From the NCBI RefSeq assembly GCF_003311645.1, contig NZ_QEST01000129.1, positions 62,001 through 126,000 of the forward strand: a stretch of DNA of 64,000 nt, in the 5' to 3' direction. Positions within the stretch are counted from its first letter, which is position 1, and the number at the start of each line of letters is the position of its first letter. Below the pieces are notes generated by a model that had not been told where the DNA came from, made no database searches, and saw only the letters and a list, made by a program, of their open reading frames with translations. The position numbers and the translations under genes were made by a program. This DNA is from Streptomyces sp. PT12 (GTDB lineage: Bacteria; Actinomycetota; Actinomycetes; Streptomycetales; Streptomycetaceae). Shown here piece by piece: positions 1 through 8,804 of this stretch.

Positions 1-500
1 GGCGGGTCGTCGCGATCGAGCACCACCTTGCGCCGCATGCGGAACTCCGTGCGCGTCTCGATCTCCTCGCCCGGCAGCTCCCCCACCCCCGCGCGGAACA
101 ACGCCCGCGTGTAGTCGGGGATCTGGAGCAGCCCGGGGATGGCGACCATGTGCACGATGCGCATCCCCACCGAGTGGTACTCCAGCTCGGCCACATTGAG
201 CGGGTCGGGAGCAACCATGCCACGGTACTCGTCCCACCAGAACTGGCCCCGCCGCTCGCGGGCGATGGCGCACAGCGCCTCGAGCAGCGCCTGGTCGGTG
301 CAGCAGTAGAACGTGGCCAGCTTCTTGATCCGCTCCTCGCTGACGCCGATCCTGCCGGACTCTATGTGGCTGATCTTGCCCTGGTCGGTCCCGAGCATGC
401 CAGCGGCCTCCCGGGCCGTTCGGCCCGCCCGCTCGCGCAGCTTCCTCAACTCCGCGCCGAGGCGCGCCTGTCGAGCGGTGGGATTCTCCCTCGGCGGCAT
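1..500 (-). CDS. XRE-family regulator with DUF5753-type C-terminus (5' part only)
   Basis: The leftward gene starts at ATG 500 (MPPRENPTARQARL) and runs off the left edge, so about 166 residues are visible. Residues about 14-66 form a helix-turn-helix of the lambda-repressor/XRE type (LRKLRERAGRTAREAAGMLG, then KISHIESGR). A segment with PGLLQIPDYTRALFRAG follows, which is the usual opening of the DUF5753 domain seen in the large Streptomyces family of Scr1-like regulators. Members of this family often pair with a small DUF397 protein; any such partner would lie outside the window. The target genes cannot be inferred. Family assignment is firm from the HTH plus the PGLLQ motif. Confidence 0.88.
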   Translation of the reverse strand, partial: MPPRENPTARQARLGAELRKLRERAGRTAREAAGMLGTDQGKISHIESGRIGVSEERIKKLATFYCCTDQALLEALCAIARERRGQFWWDEYRGMVAPDPLNVAELEYHSVGMRIVHMVAIPGLLQIPDYTRALFRAGVGELPGEEIETRTEFRMRRKVVLDRDDP

Positions 501-682
501 CGTGTCCTGGCCCTTCCGTCGTCTGCCCCCCGAAGTGTGCCGCCCCCTCACCCCCTGAGTCCACTCGCCTACGGAACTCGCCTCATCTCACCGTTGCCAC
601 GGGGCAACCTTCCAACGCGCCAGCCGGTGAACGCCGGGCGGGCCCCGTGCGCCCCACCCCTCGGGCCGCTACCGTTGGCCGG

Positions 683-3070
683 ATGACCGGCACCAGCCCT
701 CGTACCCTCGCCGACGAGCTGAGATCGCGCTCCGACGCCGAGCTCGCCGGGCTGCTGCGCGCCAGGGCCGACCTGCTGTCGCCGCTGCCCGGCGATCTCT
801 CCCAGCTCGCCACCCGCGCCGGGACGCGCGCCTCCGTGCTCCGCGCGCTCGAACGGCTCGACGCGTTCACGCTCCAGGCCGCCGAGGCGCTGGCCGTCGC
901 GCCGCAGCCCTGCTCGTTCCCCGCCCTGGCCGCGCTGCTGCCAGGCGGCGAGGACCGCCTGCCCGACGCGCTCACGACCCTGCGCGCCCGCGCGCTCCTG
1001 TGGGGCAGACCCGACGCGATGCGCCTGGTGCGCACGGCGCAGGAGCTGCTCGCGCCCTCGGCCGCGCGCCCCAGCTCGACGGGCCTCGGCCCCTCGCTCG
1101 CCGAGACGGCCGCGGGCATCTCGCCCAGCCGCATGCAGGACCTGCTCACCCACGCCGGGCTGCCGCCCACCCACGACCCGGTGAGCGCGCTCGCGGCGCT
1201 GACCGCGCTGTTCGCCGACCAGGGGCGGCTCGCCGCGCTGCTCGACGAGGCGCCGCAGGGCGCGCTCGGCGCGCTCGACCGGCTCACCTGGGGGCCGCCC
1301 TACGGCGAGGTCTCCGCCCACCCCGGGCCCCATCTGCGCTGGCTGCTCGACCGCGGCCTGCTCATGCCGACGGGCCCCGGCACGGTCGTACTGCCGCGCG
1401 AGGTCGCCCTCCATCTGCGGGGCGGACGGGCGCATCGGGAGTTGCGCGCCCATCCGCCCGCGCCCCTGCTGCGCTCCGAGCACTCCCCCGATGCGGCGGA
1501 CGCCGCCGCGGCGGGCGCCGTCCATGCCGCGCTGACCGTCGTCGAGGAGCTGCTGACCGCGTGGGAGACCGAGACGCCCGCCGTGCTGCGCGCGGGCGGC
1601 CTGGGCGCGCGCGAGCTGAAACGCGCCGCCGTGACCCTCGACGTGGCCGAGCCCGAGGCCGCGTTCTGGCTCGAACTCTCCTATGCCGCGGGGCTCTTGG
1701 CGGGCGACGGCGCCGCGGACGAGCGCTATGCGCCCACCCCCGCGTACGACGACTGGCTCGCCCTCGCGCCCGAACGCCGCTGGCTGCGCCTCGCCTCGGC
1801 GTGGCTCACCACCACCCGCGTCCCGGGGCTCGTCGGCGGCCGCGACGGCAAGGGCCGCCTGCTGGCCGCGCTCGGCCCGGGGCTCGACCGGGGGCCCACC
1901 GCCGAGCTGCGCAGGGCAACGTTGCGCCTCCTCGCCGCGCTGCCGCCCGGCGCCGCGCCCGAGCCCACGTGGGTGCTCGACCGGATGCGCTGGGAGCTAC
2001 CGCGCCGCGTCACCGACGAGACGCGCGCGACGCTGTGCCGCGCGGCGCTCGCCGAGGCCGAGCGCCTCGGCGTCACCGGGCGCGGGGCGCTCACGTCGTT
2101 CGCCAGGCCGCTGCTCGCCGAGCCGCCCGACGCGGCGGACCCCGAGCGCGCCGCGGCGCTGCTCGCGCCGTTCCTGCCCGAGCCGCTCGACCACTTCCTG
2201 CTCCAGGCCGACCTGACCGCCGTCGCCCCCGGGCCGCTCCGCCGCGACCTGCGGCAGGCCATGGCCGTGGCCGCCGACATCGAGTCGCGCGGGGGCGCGA
2301 CCGTCTACCGGTTCACGCCGGACTCCGTGCGGCGCGCGCTCGACGCGGGCTGGTCGGCGGCCGACCTCCACGCGTTCCTCGCCGCCCGCTCGCGCACGCC
2401 CGTTCCGCAGCCGCTCTCCTACCTCGTGGACGACGTCGCGCGGCGCTACGGCAGGCTGCGGGTCGGCGCCGCGGCCAGCTATCTGCTGTGCGACGACGAG
2501 TCGTTGCTCACCCAGGTCGTCGCCGACCGGCGCGCCGAGGGGCTGCGGATGCGCCGGATCGCGCCCACGGTGGTGATCTCGGGCGCCCCGCCCGACACGC
2601 TGCTCGAACGGCTGCGGGAGTACGGCTACGCGCCCGCCGCCGAGTCGGCGGACGGGGCGGTCCTGACGCTGCCGAGCGAGCCCCACCGCACGCCGGCGCG
2701 CACGCTCCCCGAGCCAGCCCCCGACTCACCACCGGCCGCCGACGAAACGCTGCTGAGCGCCGCCGTGCGCGCCATTCGCGCCGGGGACCACGCCGCGGGC
2801 GCCGCCCCGCGCACGCCCGCGGGGCGCGTTCCCGACCCGGCGGGGCCGCCGCCGCGCACGGCGGCGGCCGACACGCTGGCCGCGCTGCGGGTGGCGGCGG
2901 CCGACGGGGCGCTCGTGCGGATCGGCTACGTCGGCGCGGACGGGGTGGCCACGCAGCGGATCCTGTCCCCGGTGCGGGTCGAGGGCGGCTTCGTCACCGC
3001 GTTCGACCACACCGCGGACGAGGTCCGCACCTACCCGCTGCACCGCATCACGGGCACCGCGGGCGTGTGA
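683..3070 (+). CDS. Helicase-associated protein with C-terminal WYL-like domain
   Basis: 795 aa from ATG 683 (MTGTSPRTLADELRSR). An in-frame start at 647 exists, but homologous-looking sequence begins here. The protein has no Walker A motif. The N-terminal and middle parts resemble the XPB/Ssl2-like helicase N-terminal domain (Helicase_C_3), including PVPQPLSYLVDDVARRYG, closely similar to PVPQSLLVDVAETMARYG in the XPB-type helicase at 5818. The last about 65 residues (LRVAAADGALVRIGYVG to YPLHRITG) look like a WYL-type ligand or nucleic-acid sensing fold. In actinobacteria this protein is commonly encoded near the XPB helicase, as here (2.7 kb apart). It probably acts with that helicase in DNA repair, but no activity can be read from the sequence. 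It converges on argS with a 22-bp gap. Confidence 0.85.
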   Translation: MTGTSPRTLADELRSRSDAELAGLLRARADLLSPLPGDLSQLATRAGTRASVLRALERLDAFTLQAAEALAVAPQPCSFPALAALLPGGEDRLPDALTTLRARALLWGRPDAMRLVRTAQELLAPSAARPSSTGLGPSLAETAAGISPSRMQDLLTHAGLPPTHDPVSALAALTALFADQGRLAALLDEAPQGALGALDRLTWGPPYGEVSAHPGPHLRWLLDRGLLMPTGPGTVVLPREVALHLRGGRAHRELRAHPPAPLLRSEHSPDAADAAAAGAVHAALTVVEELLTAWETETPAVLRAGGLGARELKRAAVTLDVAEPEAAFWLELSYAAGLLAGDGAADERYAPTPAYDDWLALAPERRWLRLASAWLTTTRVPGLVGGRDGKGRLLAALGPGLDRGPTAELRRATLRLLAALPPGAAPEPTWVLDRMRWELPRRVTDETRATLCRAALAEAERLGVTGRGALTSFARPLLAEPPDAADPERAAALLAPFLPEPLDHFLLQADLTAVAPGPLRRDLRQAMAVAADIESRGGATVYRFTPDSVRRALDAGWSAADLHAFLAARSRTPVPQPLSYLVDDVARRYGRLRVGAAASYLLCDDESLLTQVVADRRAEGLRMRRIAPTVVISGAPPDTLLERLREYGYAPAAESADGAVLTLPSEPHRTPARTLPEPAPDSPPAADETLLSAAVRAIRAGDHAAGAAPRTPAGRVPDPAGPPPRTAAADTLAALRVAAADGALVRIGYVGADGVATQRILSPVRVEGGFVTAFDHTADEVRTYPLHRITGTAGV

Positions 3071-3092
3071 GGTCCCGCGGCCCCGTGAGCCG

Positions 3093-4880
3093 TCACATGC
3101 GCTCGGGCGCCGCGATCCCCAGCAGGTGCAGGCCCTGCGCCAGGGTCGCCCTGGTGAGCTCGCAGAACGCCAGGCGGTTCGCCCTGACGTCATCAGGCAC
3201 ATCGCCGCGCAGCACCGGGCACGACTCGTAGAACGCCGTGAACGCCCGTGCCAGCGCGTACAGATACCCCGCGAGCTGGTGCGGCTCCAGCGTCTCGGCC
3301 ACCGCGTCCAGGGTCGCGCCGAACTCGTCGAGCGCCAGCGCGAGGGCGCGCTCCGCGGGCTCAAGCGCCAGCTCGGGCGCGAACCGCCCGCGCCCCGCGC
3401 CCGTCTCCCCCGCCTTGCGCAGGATCGAGGCGATCCTGGTGTGCGTGTACTGGAGATAGACGCCGGTCTGCCCGTTGAAGTTGACCATGCGGTCGACGTC
3501 GAACGAGTAGTCCTTCGTCCGCGACGTCGACAGCTCCGCGTACTTCACCGCGCCCACGCTCGCCAGGTGCGCGATGTCGTCGAGCTCGTCGGGCGACAGG
3601 TCGGGGTCCTTCTCGGCGACCACCTCGCGCGCCCGGCGCAGCGCGTCGTCCAGCAGGTCGGCGAGGCGGACGGTGTCACCGGCCCTGGTCTTGAACGGGC
3701 GCCCGTCGGGGCCGTTGATCGTCCCGTTGGCGGCGTGCACCGCCACCAGGTCCTCGGTCAGCCAGCCCGCCCTGCGCGCCGTGCGGAAGACCATCTCGAA
3801 GTGCTGCGACTGCCGGGCGTCCACGATGTAGATCATCCGCGTGCCGCGCAGGTCCTTGATGCTGTGCCTGATGGTGGCCAGGTCGGTCGCCGCGTAGCCG
3901 AAGCCGCCGTCGCTCTTGCGCACGAGCATCGGCACCGGCTTGTCCTCGGGGCCGCGGATGTCGTCGAAGAAGACGACCTTGGCGCCGTTGCTGTCCTGAA
4001 GGATCCCCTTGTCGCTCAGCTCGTCGACGACGTCGTGCAGCCAGGGGTTGTAGAACGACTCGCCCTTGGTGTCCTCCTGCGTCAGCAGCACGCCGAGCCG
4101 CCGGTAGACCTGCTGGAACGTCTCCTCCGACTCGGCGACGATCTCCCGCCAGGCCGAGACGGTCTCCTCGTCGCCCGACTGGAGCGCGACCACCCTGCGC
4201 TGCGCCCGCTCCTTGAACGCGGGGTCGGCGTCGAACTCCGCGCGCGCGGTCCTGTAGAGCGCGTCGAGGGCCGAGACCGCACCGGCCGTTCCCGCCTCGC
4301 CCGCGTCGCCCGCCTCCAGGTCCTTGCCGCGCCAGGCCGCCTCGGGGTGCTCGAAGAGGTACTGGATGAGCATGCCGAACTGCGTGCCCCAGTCCCCGAT
4401 GTGGTTCTGCCGGATCACCGTGGCGCCGAGGAAGCCGAGCACGCGGGTCAGCGCGTCGCCGATGAGCGTGGACCGCAGGTGGCCGACGTGCATCTCCTTG
4501 GCGACGTTGGGCGCGGAGTAGTCGACGACGTCCGTCTCGCCCTTCCGGCTTGGCTCGACCCCGAGCCTGGGGTCGGCGAGCCGCTCGGCGAGGCGGTCGA
4601 GGAGCCGGGAGTCGGCGAGCGAGATGTTGAGGAAGCCGGGGCCCGAGACCTCGACGTCCGTCAGCCAGTCCAGGTCGGCCAGGCCAGCCCGAAGCTCGGA
4701 AGCCAGCTCGCGCGGGGGGCGGCCGAGGCGCTTGCCCAGGGAGAGCGCGACATTGGACTGGAAGTCCGCGCGGTCGGAACGCCGCACCAGCGGGTCAGCG
4801 GGGACGAGCCCCGCCCCGGCCATCGCCGCCGAGACAGCCGCTTCCACATCGCCCGCCAGGGACCGCACCCGTTCCGCCAT
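3093..4880 (-). CDS. argS: Arginyl-tRNA synthetase
   Basis: 595 aa from ATG 4880 (MAERVRSLAGDVEAAV), a normal length for class I ArgS. It charges tRNA-Arg with arginine. The N-terminal Arg-tRNA synthetase domain (DRADFQSNVALSLGKRLG) is followed by the HIGH-like signature SAPNVAKEMHVGHLRST near residue 130. The catalytic core continues with NHIGDWGTQFGML and GYAATDLATIRHSI. The anticodon-binding helical bundle ends in the family-typical C-terminus (RLAFCELTRATLAQGLHLLGIAAPERM). A canonical KMSK is absent, as in many ArgS enzymes. An ATG 12 bases upstream (4892) would add MRAT and cannot be excluded. The gene stands alone, converging with the helicase-associated gene and diverging from the Uma2 gene. 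Confidence 0.97.
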   Translation of the reverse strand: MAERVRSLAGDVEAAVSAAMAGAGLVPADPLVRRSDRADFQSNVALSLGKRLGRPPRELASELRAGLADLDWLTDVEVSGPGFLNISLADSRLLDRLAERLADPRLGVEPSRKGETDVVDYSAPNVAKEMHVGHLRSTLIGDALTRVLGFLGATVIRQNHIGDWGTQFGMLIQYLFEHPEAAWRGKDLEAGDAGEAGTAGAVSALDALYRTARAEFDADPAFKERAQRRVVALQSGDEETVSAWREIVAESEETFQQVYRRLGVLLTQEDTKGESFYNPWLHDVVDELSDKGILQDSNGAKVVFFDDIRGPEDKPVPMLVRKSDGGFGYAATDLATIRHSIKDLRGTRMIYIVDARQSQHFEMVFRTARRAGWLTEDLVAVHAANGTINGPDGRPFKTRAGDTVRLADLLDDALRRAREVVAEKDPDLSPDELDDIAHLASVGAVKYAELSTSRTKDYSFDVDRMVNFNGQTGVYLQYTHTRIASILRKAGETGAGRGRFAPELALEPAERALALALDEFGATLDAVAETLEPHQLAGYLYALARAFTAFYESCPVLRGDVPDDVRANRLAFCELTRATLAQGLHLLGIAAPERM

Positions 4881-5138
4881 GGTCGCTCGCATCCTCCTCA
4901 GGACCCGCGGCGGGCGTGGCGCCCGCCGACACCCCACCAGCATGACAGGTACGCCGGAGCGCCCGTTCCCCCGTTTCGCCGCATGCGCACGTGGGCGACG
5001 GCACGGTGATCCCGGACTGTCGGCGCCCGCCCCGCGGGTCAACCGCGCGCCCCTTGGGCCACCCTTTCCGGTGCCATATGGTCGTATGCGGAATCGCGCC
5101 TCGTGCGCGCGTCCATACTCAGAGCCATGGGAGCAGTG

Positions 5139-5741
5139 ATGACCGTCGAACGGCCCGCGCGGGCGACTCCTGAGGACTGGATGTTCCCGCCGGAGGACGG
5201 CTGGACCTACGACCAGGTCAAGGACCTCGAGCTGCCCTTCGACTGGGAACTTGTGGACGGAGTGATCGTGCCCAGGGGCATGACGAAGTTGTGGCACAAC
5301 CGCGTGAGGGATCGCATCCAGCGCCACGTGGAGGACGCGAGCGAGGAGCCGTTCGTCGTCGTCAGCGAGCAGTGTGTGCTGGTCGACAAGCAGAACCCGC
5401 CCAAGCCCGACATCGTCGTCTTCGACAGGCGGGGCCTGAGCTACTTCGATCTTGAGTGCGTCCCCGTCGAGAAGGTGGCGCTGGTCGTCGAGGTCGTCTC
5501 GCCCGGGTCGCGGCAGGACGACCGCGTCCGCAAGCCCGCCCTCTTCGCGGACCACAAGGTCCCCTACTACTGGCGCGTGGAGCGCGAGCGCGACGACGGC
5601 ATCGCCGTGCACGAGTACTGGCTGCACCACGAGACCCGCAGCTACATCCCCGCGCCCCAGCACCCCGTGCACCGGGGGACGTTGATCACCGAGGTGCCGT
5701 TTCCCGTCGAGATCGACCTGGGCGCCCTGACCGATTTCTGA
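5139..5741 (+). CDS. Uma2-family putative endonuclease (PD-(D/E)XK fold)
   Basis: About 200 aa. I chose ATG 5139 (MTVERPARATPEDWMFPP) because GGGAG lies 6-7 bases upstream; ATG 5127 (MGAVMTVE) is in frame and possible. The pattern is typical of the Uma2/DUF820 family: W-x-LVDGVIV near the N-terminus, HNRVRDRIQRHV, then PKPDIVVFD and VALVVEVVSPGSRQDDRVRKPALFA, which supply the D...ExK-like catalytic set (D in KPDIVV, E in VVEVVS, K in RKPA), and VPYYWRVE. These proteins are very abundant in Streptomyces; the nuclease role is predicted from the fold and substrates are unknown. It lies just upstream of the XPB helicase (76-bp gap), divergent from argS. Confidence 0.85.
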   Translation: MTVERPARATPEDWMFPPEDGWTYDQVKDLELPFDWELVDGVIVPRGMTKLWHNRVRDRIQRHVEDASEEPFVVVSEQCVLVDKQNPPKPDIVVFDRRGLSYFDLECVPVEKVALVVEVVSPGSRQDDRVRKPALFADHKVPYYWRVERERDDGIAVHEYWLHHETRSYIPAPQHPVHRGTLITEVPFPVEIDLGALTDF

Positions 5742-5817
5742 GCGCATCCGGCAGACTGGAGTCTTGGCCGGAATCACCCGGCCAGATCCACGCGGAGCGG
5801 CGGAGGCGAGACCTGGC

Positions 5818-7464
5818 GTGACTGGACCCCTCATCGTGCAGAGCGACAAGACGCTGCTCCTCGAAGTCGATCACGAGCAGGCCGAGGACTGCCGCCGGGC
5901 CATCGCGCCGTTCGCCGAGCTCGAGCGGGCGCCCGAGCACATCCACACCTATCGCGTGACCCCGCTCGGGCTGTGGAACGCGCGGGCGGCAGGGCACGAC
6001 GCCGAGCAGGTCGTGGACGCGCTGGTCAGCTACTCCCGCTACCCCGTGCCGCAGTCGCTGCTCGTCGACGTGGCCGAGACCATGGCGCGTTACGGCAGGC
6101 TCTCGCTCGTCAAGCACCCCGCCCACGGCCTGGTGCTCCAGACCACCGATCAGCCGGTGCTCGAGGAGGTGCTGCGTTCCAAGCGCATCAAGCCGCTGGT
6201 CGGGGCGCGGATCGATCCCGACACCGTCGTCGTGCACCCCTCCGAGCGCGGCCAGATCAAGCAGGCGCTGCTGAGGCTCGGCTGGCCCGCCGAGGACCTG
6301 GCGGGCTATGTGGACGGCGAGGCGCACCCCATCGCGCTGCGCGAGGGCGACTGGGAGCTGCGCCCCTACCAGCGGCAGGCCATCTCGGGCTTCTGGCACG
6401 GGGGTTCGGGCGTCGTGGTGCTGCCGTGCGGGGCCGGGAAGACGCTGGTGGGGGCCGGGGCGATGGCCGAGGCGCGCTCGACCACGCTGATCCTGGTCAC
6501 CAACACCGTCTCGGCCCGGCAGTGGAAGTCCGAGCTGGTCCGCCGCACGTCGCTGACCGAGGACGAGATCGGCGAGTACAGCGGCACGCGCAAGGAGATC
6601 CGGCCGGTCACGATCGCGACCTACCAGGTGCTGACGACGCGGCGCAAGGGCGTGTATCCGCACCTCGAGCTGTTCGACTCGCGCGACTGGGGGTTGATCG
6701 TCTACGACGAGGTGCATCTGCTGCCCGCGCCGGTGTTCAAGTTCACGGCCGACCTCCAGGCGCGGCGGCGGCTCGGGCTCACGGCGACGCTGGTGCGGGA
6801 GGACGGCCGGGAGTCGGACGTGTTCTCGCTGATCGGGCCCAAGCGGTTCGACGCGCCGTGGAAGGAGATCGAGGCGCAGGGGTACATCGCGCCCGCCGAC
6901 TGCGTGGAGGTCAGGGTGGACCTGACCGAGTCCGAGCGGCTGGCGTACGCGATGGCGGAGCCGGAGGAGCGTTACCGCTTCTGCGCCACGACCGACTCCA
7001 AGCGGCGCGTGACCGAGACGCTAGTGCGGCGGCACGCGGGCGAGCAGACGCTGGTCATCGGGCAGTACATCGACCAGCTCGACGAGCTGGGCGAGCGCCT
7101 GGACGCCCCGGTGATCAAGGGCGACACGAGCAACACGCAGCGGGAGAGGCTGTTCAACGCCTTCCGCGCGGGCGAGATCCCCGTGCTCGTGGTGTCGAAA
7201 GTGGCGAACTTCTCGATCGACCTGCCGGAGGCGACCGTCGCCATCCAGGTGTCGGGGACGTTCGGCTCGCGGCAGGAGGAGGCGCAGCGCCTCGGGCGGG
7301 TGCTGCGGCCCAAGGCGGACGGGCACGAGGCGCGTTTCTACTCGGTCGTCGCGCGGGACACGGTGGACCAGGAGTTCGCCGCGCACCGGCAGCGCTTCCT
7401 GGCCGAGCAGGGGTACGCCTACCGAATCATGGACGCGGGCGAGCTGCTCGCGGGCGACGCCTGA
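5818..7464 (+). CDS. XPB-type DEAD/DEAH helicase
   Basis: 548 aa from GTG 5818 (VTGPLIVQSDKTLLLEV), preceded by GGAGGCGAG about 9 bases upstream; an upstream start at 5764 would add 18 atypical residues. It is an ATP-dependent DNA helicase of superfamily 2, the bacterial XPB/Ssl2 homologue. Visible elements: an N-terminal helicase-associated domain (residues about 1-165), RPYQRQAI (Q-like motif), Walker A LPCGAGKT near 203, DEVH box near 296, LGLTATLVREDGRE (motif III and RED), and QRLGRVLRP (motif VI) near 489. Bacterial XPB proteins are 3'-5' helicases thought to assist excision repair. The related helicase-associated protein at 683 is a likely partner. Confidence 0.95.
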   Translation: MTGPLIVQSDKTLLLEVDHEQAEDCRRAIAPFAELERAPEHIHTYRVTPLGLWNARAAGHDAEQVVDALVSYSRYPVPQSLLVDVAETMARYGRLSLVKHPAHGLVLQTTDQPVLEEVLRSKRIKPLVGARIDPDTVVVHPSERGQIKQALLRLGWPAEDLAGYVDGEAHPIALREGDWELRPYQRQAISGFWHGGSGVVVLPCGAGKTLVGAGAMAEARSTTLILVTNTVSARQWKSELVRRTSLTEDEIGEYSGTRKEIRPVTIATYQVLTTRRKGVYPHLELFDSRDWGLIVYDEVHLLPAPVFKFTADLQARRRLGLTATLVREDGRESDVFSLIGPKRFDAPWKEIEAQGYIAPADCVEVRVDLTESERLAYAMAEPEERYRFCATTDSKRRVTETLVRRHAGEQTLVIGQYIDQLDELGERLDAPVIKGDTSNTQRERLFNAFRAGEIPVLVVSKVANFSIDLPEATVAIQVSGTFGSRQEEAQRLGRVLRPKADGHEARFYSVVARDTVDQEFAAHRQRFLAEQGYAYRIMDAGELLAGDA

Positions 7465-7625
7465 CGGGTGCGGAGGGCATCGGACCCGGTCTCGGCGCGG
7501 CCCAGGATGACGACGTCGAAGACGGCGCCCGCCACGACCCGGACGGCGTGAATGGCTCGCAACGCGTCCCCCAGCAGGTGGCGGGACGGGGCTCCGGTGG
7601 CGGTGTGAACGGTCGCGGTACTCAT
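7419..7625 (-). CDS. Small hypothetical protein antisense to the XPB 3' end
   Basis: 68 aa from ATG 7625 (MSTATVHTATGAPSRHLL) to TAG 7419, overlapping the 3' end of the XPB-type helicase gene by 46 bp in the opposite direction. The middle (LGDALRAIHAVRVVAGAVFDVVILGR) looks like a short amphipathic or hydrophobic helix. I recall similar small proteins in this position in other Streptomyces, but cannot verify this. No function can be proposed. The codon pattern outside the overlap agrees with a real gene, but short length and high GC leave doubt. Confidence 0.5.
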   Translation of the reverse strand: MSTATVHTATGAPSRHLLGDALRAIHAVRVVAGAVFDVVILGRAETGSDALRTRQASPASSSPASMIR

Positions 7626-7822
7626 GTCGTCCAGCCTGCCCGCCCGCGCCCCGCGCCACATCACCCCCCGGAGGGAACCCCTGACCTGCGGCGCTCCGCC
7701 TCAGGGGCGAGCCGCCCCACCCCGCCCCCTAGGGAACGCCCGCCCGCGCCTCAGGGTGGGACCCGTTGGCCCTAGGTCTTCCGGCCGTTACGCCGGGGCC
7801 CCGGGCGTCGGAGAATCAACGC

Positions 7823-8287
7823 ATGGCGCGTGCCCACCCGTTCGACCTCGACGCCTTTCTCGCCCGGCCCCTCACCGCCCGCCTCGCGACGGCAGGGCCG
7901 ACCGTGCGGCCGGTCTGGTACCTGTGGGAGGGCGGGGCGTTCTGGGTGCTGACCGGGCCCTGGGCGCGGCTGCTCGCGCGTGTCACCGCCGATCCGGCCG
8001 TCGCGTTGACCATCGACACGTGCGACCCGGCCACGGGCGAGGTGCGGCAGGTCATCGCGCGCGGTGAGGCCGAGCGGGTGCCGTTCGACGTGCCGCGCGG
8101 CAGGCGGGAGTTGAGCCGCTATCTCGGCGGCGACGAGTCCCGTTGGGACCCCCGTTTCACGGGCTATCTGCACGACGACCCGGCCGAGCGCGGCACGGTG
8201 TGGCTGCGGATCGCGCCCACGTCACTCGTGGCGCGCGACCTCTCCTACACGCCCGCTCACGCGCCCGCGGGCACGGCCTCCGAGTAG
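7823..8287 (+). CDS. Pyridoxamine 5'-phosphate oxidase-like (PPOX) flavin/F420 protein
   Basis: 154 aa from ATG 7823 (MARAHPFDLDAFLARPL). It has the split-barrel PPOX pattern: LTARLATAGPTVRPVWYLWEGGAFWVLT (first strands and the RPVWYLW cofactor region), ALTIDTCDPATGEVRQVIARGEAE, and a C-terminal WLRIAPTSLVARDLSY. Such small single-domain proteins bind FMN or F420 and reduce diverse substrates; the substrate here is unknown. It is a single gene whose 3' end overlaps, on the other strand, a possible MerR-family remnant. It is distinct from the F420-dependent PPOX gene at 47171. Confidence 0.8.
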   Translation: MARAHPFDLDAFLARPLTARLATAGPTVRPVWYLWEGGAFWVLTGPWARLLARVTADPAVALTIDTCDPATGEVRQVIARGEAERVPFDVPRGRRELSRYLGGDESRWDPRFTGYLHDDPAERGTVWLRIAPTSLVARDLSYTPAHAPAGTASE

Positions 8288-8400
8288 CCGACGATCGCGT
8301 CGCGGTCGCGCGTGAGGCACACGATGCGCTCGGTCATCCGATCGCGCCCGCGCGCGAGGGCGGCCAGCGTCTCCGGGGTGGACCCCGCCGGTCGCCGAAG
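8257..8400 (-). pseudogene. Possible C-terminal remnant of a MerR-family regulator
   Basis: The minus strand encodes TPETLAALARGRDRMTERI then VCLTRDRDAIVGYSEAV before a TGA at 8257. This heptad-like segment is typical of the C-terminal dimerisation helix of MerR-family regulators (pattern RARxxERIxxLTxDRDALxxYLE). Upstream the match stops: no helix-turn-helix is present, and a possible continuation (RANGRRYDEHFGDRRG) is in another frame. I read this as a decayed gene end, with the rest lost. Evidence is only a short helical pattern. Confidence 0.3.
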
Positions 8401-8534
8401 TGCTCGTCGTACCGGCGGCCGTTGGCGCGGCGCTCGGCGGCGCTCGGCGGGGGGGCCGCTCGGGAGGCGTGGCCTGTTGTCACGGCCCGATCTACAGTGG
8501 GTAGCGGTGAGCACGCCTCTCGAAGGAGGCGGAC

Positions 8535-8804
8535 ATGAGCAGGGCATGGGAGGCCGACCCCTCGGCGTTATTCGCGCGGCGGCTGGGGAGAACGGCGGCC
8601 GAGCTGGGGAATTCGAAGGATGAGGACGACTGCCCCGACATCTGGCAGCTCGACAACGGCGATGTCGCGGTGATAGGCCGCGACCTCACGGCCGCCTACG
8701 GCGCACGCCTTCCGGAGGGCGTGACCCTGGCCCCGGACGAGCGGCTGGTCGTCATCCCGGGAAACATGCTCAGTGCCGCGAAGGAAGACATCCCCGATGC
8801 TTGA
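8535..8804 (+). CDS. Conserved 89-aa hypothetical protein (WEADP...IPGNMLSAAK type)
   Basis: 89 aa from ATG 8535 (MSRAWEADPSALFARRLG), preceded by GAAGGAGG about 7 bases upstream. Visible conserved-looking elements are NSKDEDDCPDIWQLDNGDVAVIGRDLT and PDERLVVIPGNMLSAAK. From memory this family is common in Streptomyces and is usually followed, with overlapping start and stop, by a DUF6879-type protein. That matches the ATG at 8797 here, overlapping this stop codon by 8 bases. Function is unknown; the pair often occurs near regulatory genes. The protein itself appears intact. Confidence 0.8.
   Translation: MSRAWEADPSALFARRLGRTAAELGNSKDEDDCPDIWQLDNGDVAVIGRDLTAAYGARLPEGVTLAPDERLVVIPGNMLSAAKEDIPDA

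Noticed and set aside
3126-5009. Long open frame opposite argS
   Set aside because: Antisense artefact of a high-GC gene; no recognisable protein and no ribosome site.
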